In this document: positions 61,496 through 64,000 of the stretch, piece after piece
Layout of the letters: the number at the start of each line of letters is the position of its first letter
How positions within the stretch are numbered: the stretch's first letter is position 1
Assembly (NCBI GenBank): GCA_028023455.1
Contig: JAQFVV010000012.1
Span: 3,006,023-3,070,022 of the forward strand
Direction: 5' to 3'
Source of the DNA: Epiperipatus broadwayi
Lineage: Eukaryota > Onychophora > Udeonychophora > Euonychophora > Peripatidae
DNA: 64,000 nt
Made by a program: the position numbers and the translations under genes
Notes under the pieces: generated by a model
The model's database searches: none
What the model was told of the DNA's origin: nothing
Seen by the model: only the letters and a program-made list of their open reading frames with translations

Positions 61496-61598
61496 AAACT
61501 CGTGATCTGGTAACATTGCATTGTATTGTATTGTTTTTCTACTGGCAACAATGTCATCACGTGACCAAGCCTGGCTAAGTAACAAGTATCTATTTATT

Positions 61599-62608
61599 TC
61601 TAATTATTATTATATGCCCTATTAATAATGTTTTTAAAAGATATATAATAGTGAAGTAGCGATCACAATAAAAAAATTTAAAATAAAATAAAACTATGGT
61701 CACACAGAAAAACAAATATTTCTAAAATAACAAACAATATATATATATATATATTTCATTGAAAAAAAATACAAAAATTTGGGGAAGAGGAAAAAAATAA
61801 GGCAAAAATTTAAAGAAGCTATTGACATGACAATTGAAACTAATTTTATAAGATATCTTAGTGTTGTAATCCATAATGCTTAGAAACTAATCATTAACCA
61901 TATCCTTAAAAGGAAAAATGGATGAATCAACAAGTCCATCATAAATAATAACATATAATTTGTATAAACTATTGTAGAATACCTAGTTGGTTAACAGGAT
62001 CTAACTAAACTCATTGCCTATTCTATTTGGCATTGATTGGGCTAAAAATTTCTGAAGAAGAAAATAAAACCATTCAAACTGTTATATTTCATATTAACTT
62101 GTATATTTCCACGAATGGTGAAATGTATTTTTACAGATAAAACAAATATATTTTTTTCTGAACTCATTTAACAATTTCTAATTACTTGATAGGAATATTC
62201 TAACATATATAGATGTAAAATATTGATTAAAATAAAATGTAGAGAATATAAATAGATAAACCAATGCTATATAAGTCAAAATTGTTTAATAGCTTAATTT
62301 TTTGTTTTAAATTACTGATGATGAATGCAGATTACATCGGTGGTGTGAATAGCCTACTCAGATGCTAGAAATTCATATCTGAAGAATAAAAATAACCTCA
62401 TCCCCCATCAATGTTTTATTCAGTCTTATATTCTTCAATTGTTTTATCATTTAAAAAAAGTAAAATATATTATTAAAGTGTTTAGATTTGATAATTTTGG
62501 TTTTTATATTATGAACAAAATTCTAATTTAAATCATAATAAAAAAACATGTTGCACTTGCTTAATCATATTTTTCCCCGTATAATATACATGCTTATCCA
62601 GTTATAAA
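61599..62608. other. AT-rich DNA with no recognised feature
   Basis: A TA tract near 61738-61754; otherwise nothing. Confidence 0.55.
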
Positions 62609-62634
62609 CATATATATATATATATATATATATA

Positions 62635-62685
<51 letters not shown>
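62609..62685. repeat. (TA)n microsatellite abutting LINE 5' end
   Basis: Two TA runs split by TGTC. The LINE begins at the very next base (GGCTGCAG at 62686). The dead RTE copy at 21.5 kb also starts next to a short TA run. Confidence 0.97.
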
Positions 62686-62688
<3 letters not shown>

Positions 62689-63010
62689 TGCAGAAAGGGT
62701 TTACTATTAACTGAAAGGAGACCCTTTGATTCTTCTTGGAGGCCTTAAAGGAACCGAGCAGGGCAAATTCCTAATGTCCACTCCATACGTTCTTGTCGTT
62801 GCAGCTGTTATTACTATGTGATTATTCATATAGTATACGAACATGGATGGGCTGCTCACCAACATGCATTAGCCAGCGTGGTGAGTTTATTGGCTTTTTA
62901 CCTCTGAGTTTAAGATCAAGAAACACCATGGTCTTTCTTCTCAGTGCCTGATAAGGCAGAATGAATGTTTGTGTAAATGATAAATATTTTTCCAATACAT
63001 ATATACAATT

Positions 63011-63928
63011 ATGACAGACAAAAATAAAGCATGGCCCTTATTCCCAGGAGGCTGTAAAGTTACCAACCAAGGCAGCAGTTGGTGGCCGAAGGCGGAGGGT
63101 GCTAAGAATCCCCTGATTGCGGACTCAGGCTGCCATTTGATGATGACATTTTATTTAGGTACTTACAACTGCAGATCACTTTCAAGTGAAGGAAGATTGC
63201 AAGAATTAGAAGAAGAACTGTCTTATATTAAATGGGACATTATTGGACTTTGTGAAGTTAGAAGAAAAGGAGAAGAAACAATTGATTTAAAAAGTGGACA
63301 TATACTCCACTATAAAGGCACACATATTGGAAATACAAGTGGAGTAGGATTCATTATAAATAAAAAGTGGAAGAACAATATTGTGGAGATTGATGGTGTA
63401 TCAGACAGAGTGGCAAGATTAGTTATACAACTTAATAGCAGATACCAAATGCAGATAATTCAGGTTTATGCCCCAACAAGTTCTCATAGTGATGAAGTAG
63501 TAGAAGATTTTTATATGGATGTACAAAAGGCTTTTGATCAGAGTAAACAATATTTTAAAATTGTTATGGGAGACTTTAATGCTAGAATTGGTAGACAAAT
63601 GAAAGATGAAATTGCTGTAGGTAATTTTGGTTATGGTAATAGAAATGAGAGAGGACATAGACTTGTGGAGTTTGCAGAAAAAGAAAAACTTTATATTATG
63701 AATTCATTTTTTGAGAAAAATGTTAAAAGGAAATGGACATGGAAGCATCCAAATGAAGGTACAGCAGAATTGGATTATATTTTGACTAACAGAAAATACA
63801 TATTTCAAGATTGTAATGTTCTTAATAAATTTAACACAGGAAGTGATCATCGATTAGTAAGGTATAAGTTACGTGTTAATGTAAAACTAGAGACAAAAAT
63901 TATTAAGAAAAACAATATTTACAGTTGA
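63011..63928 (+). CDS. RTE LINE ORF: AP-type endonuclease, frameshifted before the RT
   Basis: This 305-residue ORF encodes the N-terminal endonuclease of an RTE retrotransposon, which nicks target DNA for target-primed reverse transcription. The exonuclease-endonuclease-phosphatase core is complete. It has N53 in GTYNCRSL, E82 in GLCEVRR, Y153 in QVYAPTS, D188 and N190 in MGDFNARIG, the LDYIL block near 253-257, and S278-D279-H280 in GSDHRLV. Residues 1-46 resemble the leader seen in the minus copy. The start is the first Met in frame after the 5' UTR. The stop at 63926-63928 is premature: from about 63900 another frame carries IPNLQKHSNEFKLELTNRFQ, the normal link to the RT. Comparison with the minus copy suggests a 2-base loss near 63893. 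So the endonuclease could fold, but the full RTE protein is not made from this copy. Similar proteins are often annotated 'craniofacial development protein 2-like' because of the RTE origin of that domain. The minus ORF 63419-63658 is a shadow. Confidence 0.92.
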   Translation: MTDKNKAWPLFPGGCKVTNQGSSWWPKAEGAKNPLIADSGCHLMMTFYLGTYNCRSLSSEGRLQELEEELSYIKWDIIGLCEVRRKGEETIDLKSGHILHYKGTHIGNTSGVGFIINKKWKNNIVEIDGVSDRVARLVIQLNSRYQMQIIQVYAPTSSHSDEVVEDFYMDVQKAFDQSKQYFKIVMGDFNARIGRQMKDEIAVGNFGYGNRNERGHRLVEFAEKEKLYIMNSFFEKNVKRKWTWKHPNEGTAELDYILTNRKYIFQDCNVLNKFNTGSDHRLVRYKLRVNVKLETKIIKKNNIYS

Positions 63929-64000
63929 TATTCCTAATCTTCAGAAACATTCTAATGAATTTAAATTGGAACTTACAAATAGGTTTCAAGTGTTAGGAGA
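63929..64000 (+). pseudogene. start of RTE linker to RT, shifted frame
   Basis: Open in a frame different from the endonuclease ORF and reading VDIPNLQKHSNEFKLELTNR, then FQVLG, to the window edge. This segment follows the endonuclease directly in intact RTE proteins. Confidence 0.8.

Larger units (their letters stand above)
60167..61590. mobile_element. 1.42-kb non-autonomous DNA transposon with 8-bp TSD
   Basis: The left end GGTACTTATTACTTAGCCAG (60167 on, continuing GCTTGG) and the reverse complement of the right end GATACTTGTTACTTAGCCAG (ending 61590) form a 26-bp imperfect TIR. The element is bracketed by TATTTATT at 60159-60166 and 61591-61598, a perfect 8-bp target-site duplication. 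An 8-bp TSD fits hAT, P or Merlin superfamilies; the G-start TIR slightly favours Merlin, but I cannot decide. No transposase is recognisable; a minus ORF at 60381-60593 (70 aa) has no known domain. It carries two internal tandem arrays, described separately. Confidence 0.88.
62686..64000 (+). mobile_element. RTE-clade LINE, 5' part, runs off the window
   Basis: Starts GGCTGCAGAAAGGG. A 5' UTR of about 325 bp is shared with the minus copy at 21.5 kb (GACCCTTTGATTCTTCTTGG, GATCAAGAAACACCATGG and others). The endonuclease ORF follows at 63011-63928, then the continuation toward the RT in another frame. The reverse transcriptase and 3' end lie beyond 64000. It is far better preserved than the minus copy. 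Confidence 0.93.

Noticed and set aside
61366-61560. Repetitive protein with YGDF/YTAIF units
   Set aside because: The pattern follows from the CGCTGTATAGCC minisatellite, with an irregular unit length that does not keep frame.

Overview
This window is strongly AT-rich animal DNA, about three quarters A+T by eye. It is packed with (TA)n, (TC)n and (TG)n microsatellites, decayed retrotransposons, tRNA-derived SINEs and fold-back repeats. I see no intact host protein-coding gene, no rRNA or functional tRNA gene, and no bacterial operon, CRISPR array or phage. RTE-clade LINEs, Penelope-like elements with a GIY-YIG module, short tRNA-derived SINEs and TIR transposons together point to an invertebrate metazoan intergenic or intronic region. 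I do not assign a species.

Layout. 1-11.3 kb is AT-rich single-copy-like DNA with three less AT-rich patches (about 2.84-3.2, 3.9-4.2 and 4.83-5.05 kb) and a T-rich degenerate tandem array at 6.1-6.6 kb. 11.3-17 kb holds three long imperfect palindromes, a (TC)n(TA)n microsatellite and an RTE 3' stub. 18.1-21.5 kb holds a SINE and an almost full-length but dead RTE LINE on the minus strand. 22-25 kb holds direct repeats, a decayed Merlin/IS1016-like transposase fragment and a fold-back repeat. 25-33 kb holds a TSD-flanked SINE, minisatellites, a 141-bp duplication and several copies of a dispersed repeat called 'family F' here. 33.4-37.1 kb is a Penelope-like element on the minus strand. It is flanked on its far side by an inverted second copy of its own GIY-YIG/3' end and is interrupted by a 980-bp TIR element. 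38.3-39.7 kb is a two-plus-two inverted array of a 399-bp unit. 43.9-52 kb holds more palindromes, a SINE and two small Penelope 3' remnants, each enclosed by inverted repeats. 53-60 kb holds tandem repeats, a SINE and an almost perfect 73-bp-arm hairpin. 60.2-61.6 kb is a non-autonomous DNA transposon with an 8-bp target-site duplication and internal tandem arrays. 62.7 kb to the window end is the 5' part of a second, much better preserved RTE LINE, whose 305-residue endonuclease ORF is the only convincing long coding region.

The parts relate as transposable elements do: autonomous-type LINE and Penelope copies, SINEs that depend on LINE machinery, TIR elements that depend on a transposase made elsewhere, and inverted duplications of several of these. 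No new biochemical system is evident. The most unusual theme is the density of long palindromes, about a dozen in 64 kb, and the repeated association of Penelope 3' ends with inverted repeats.
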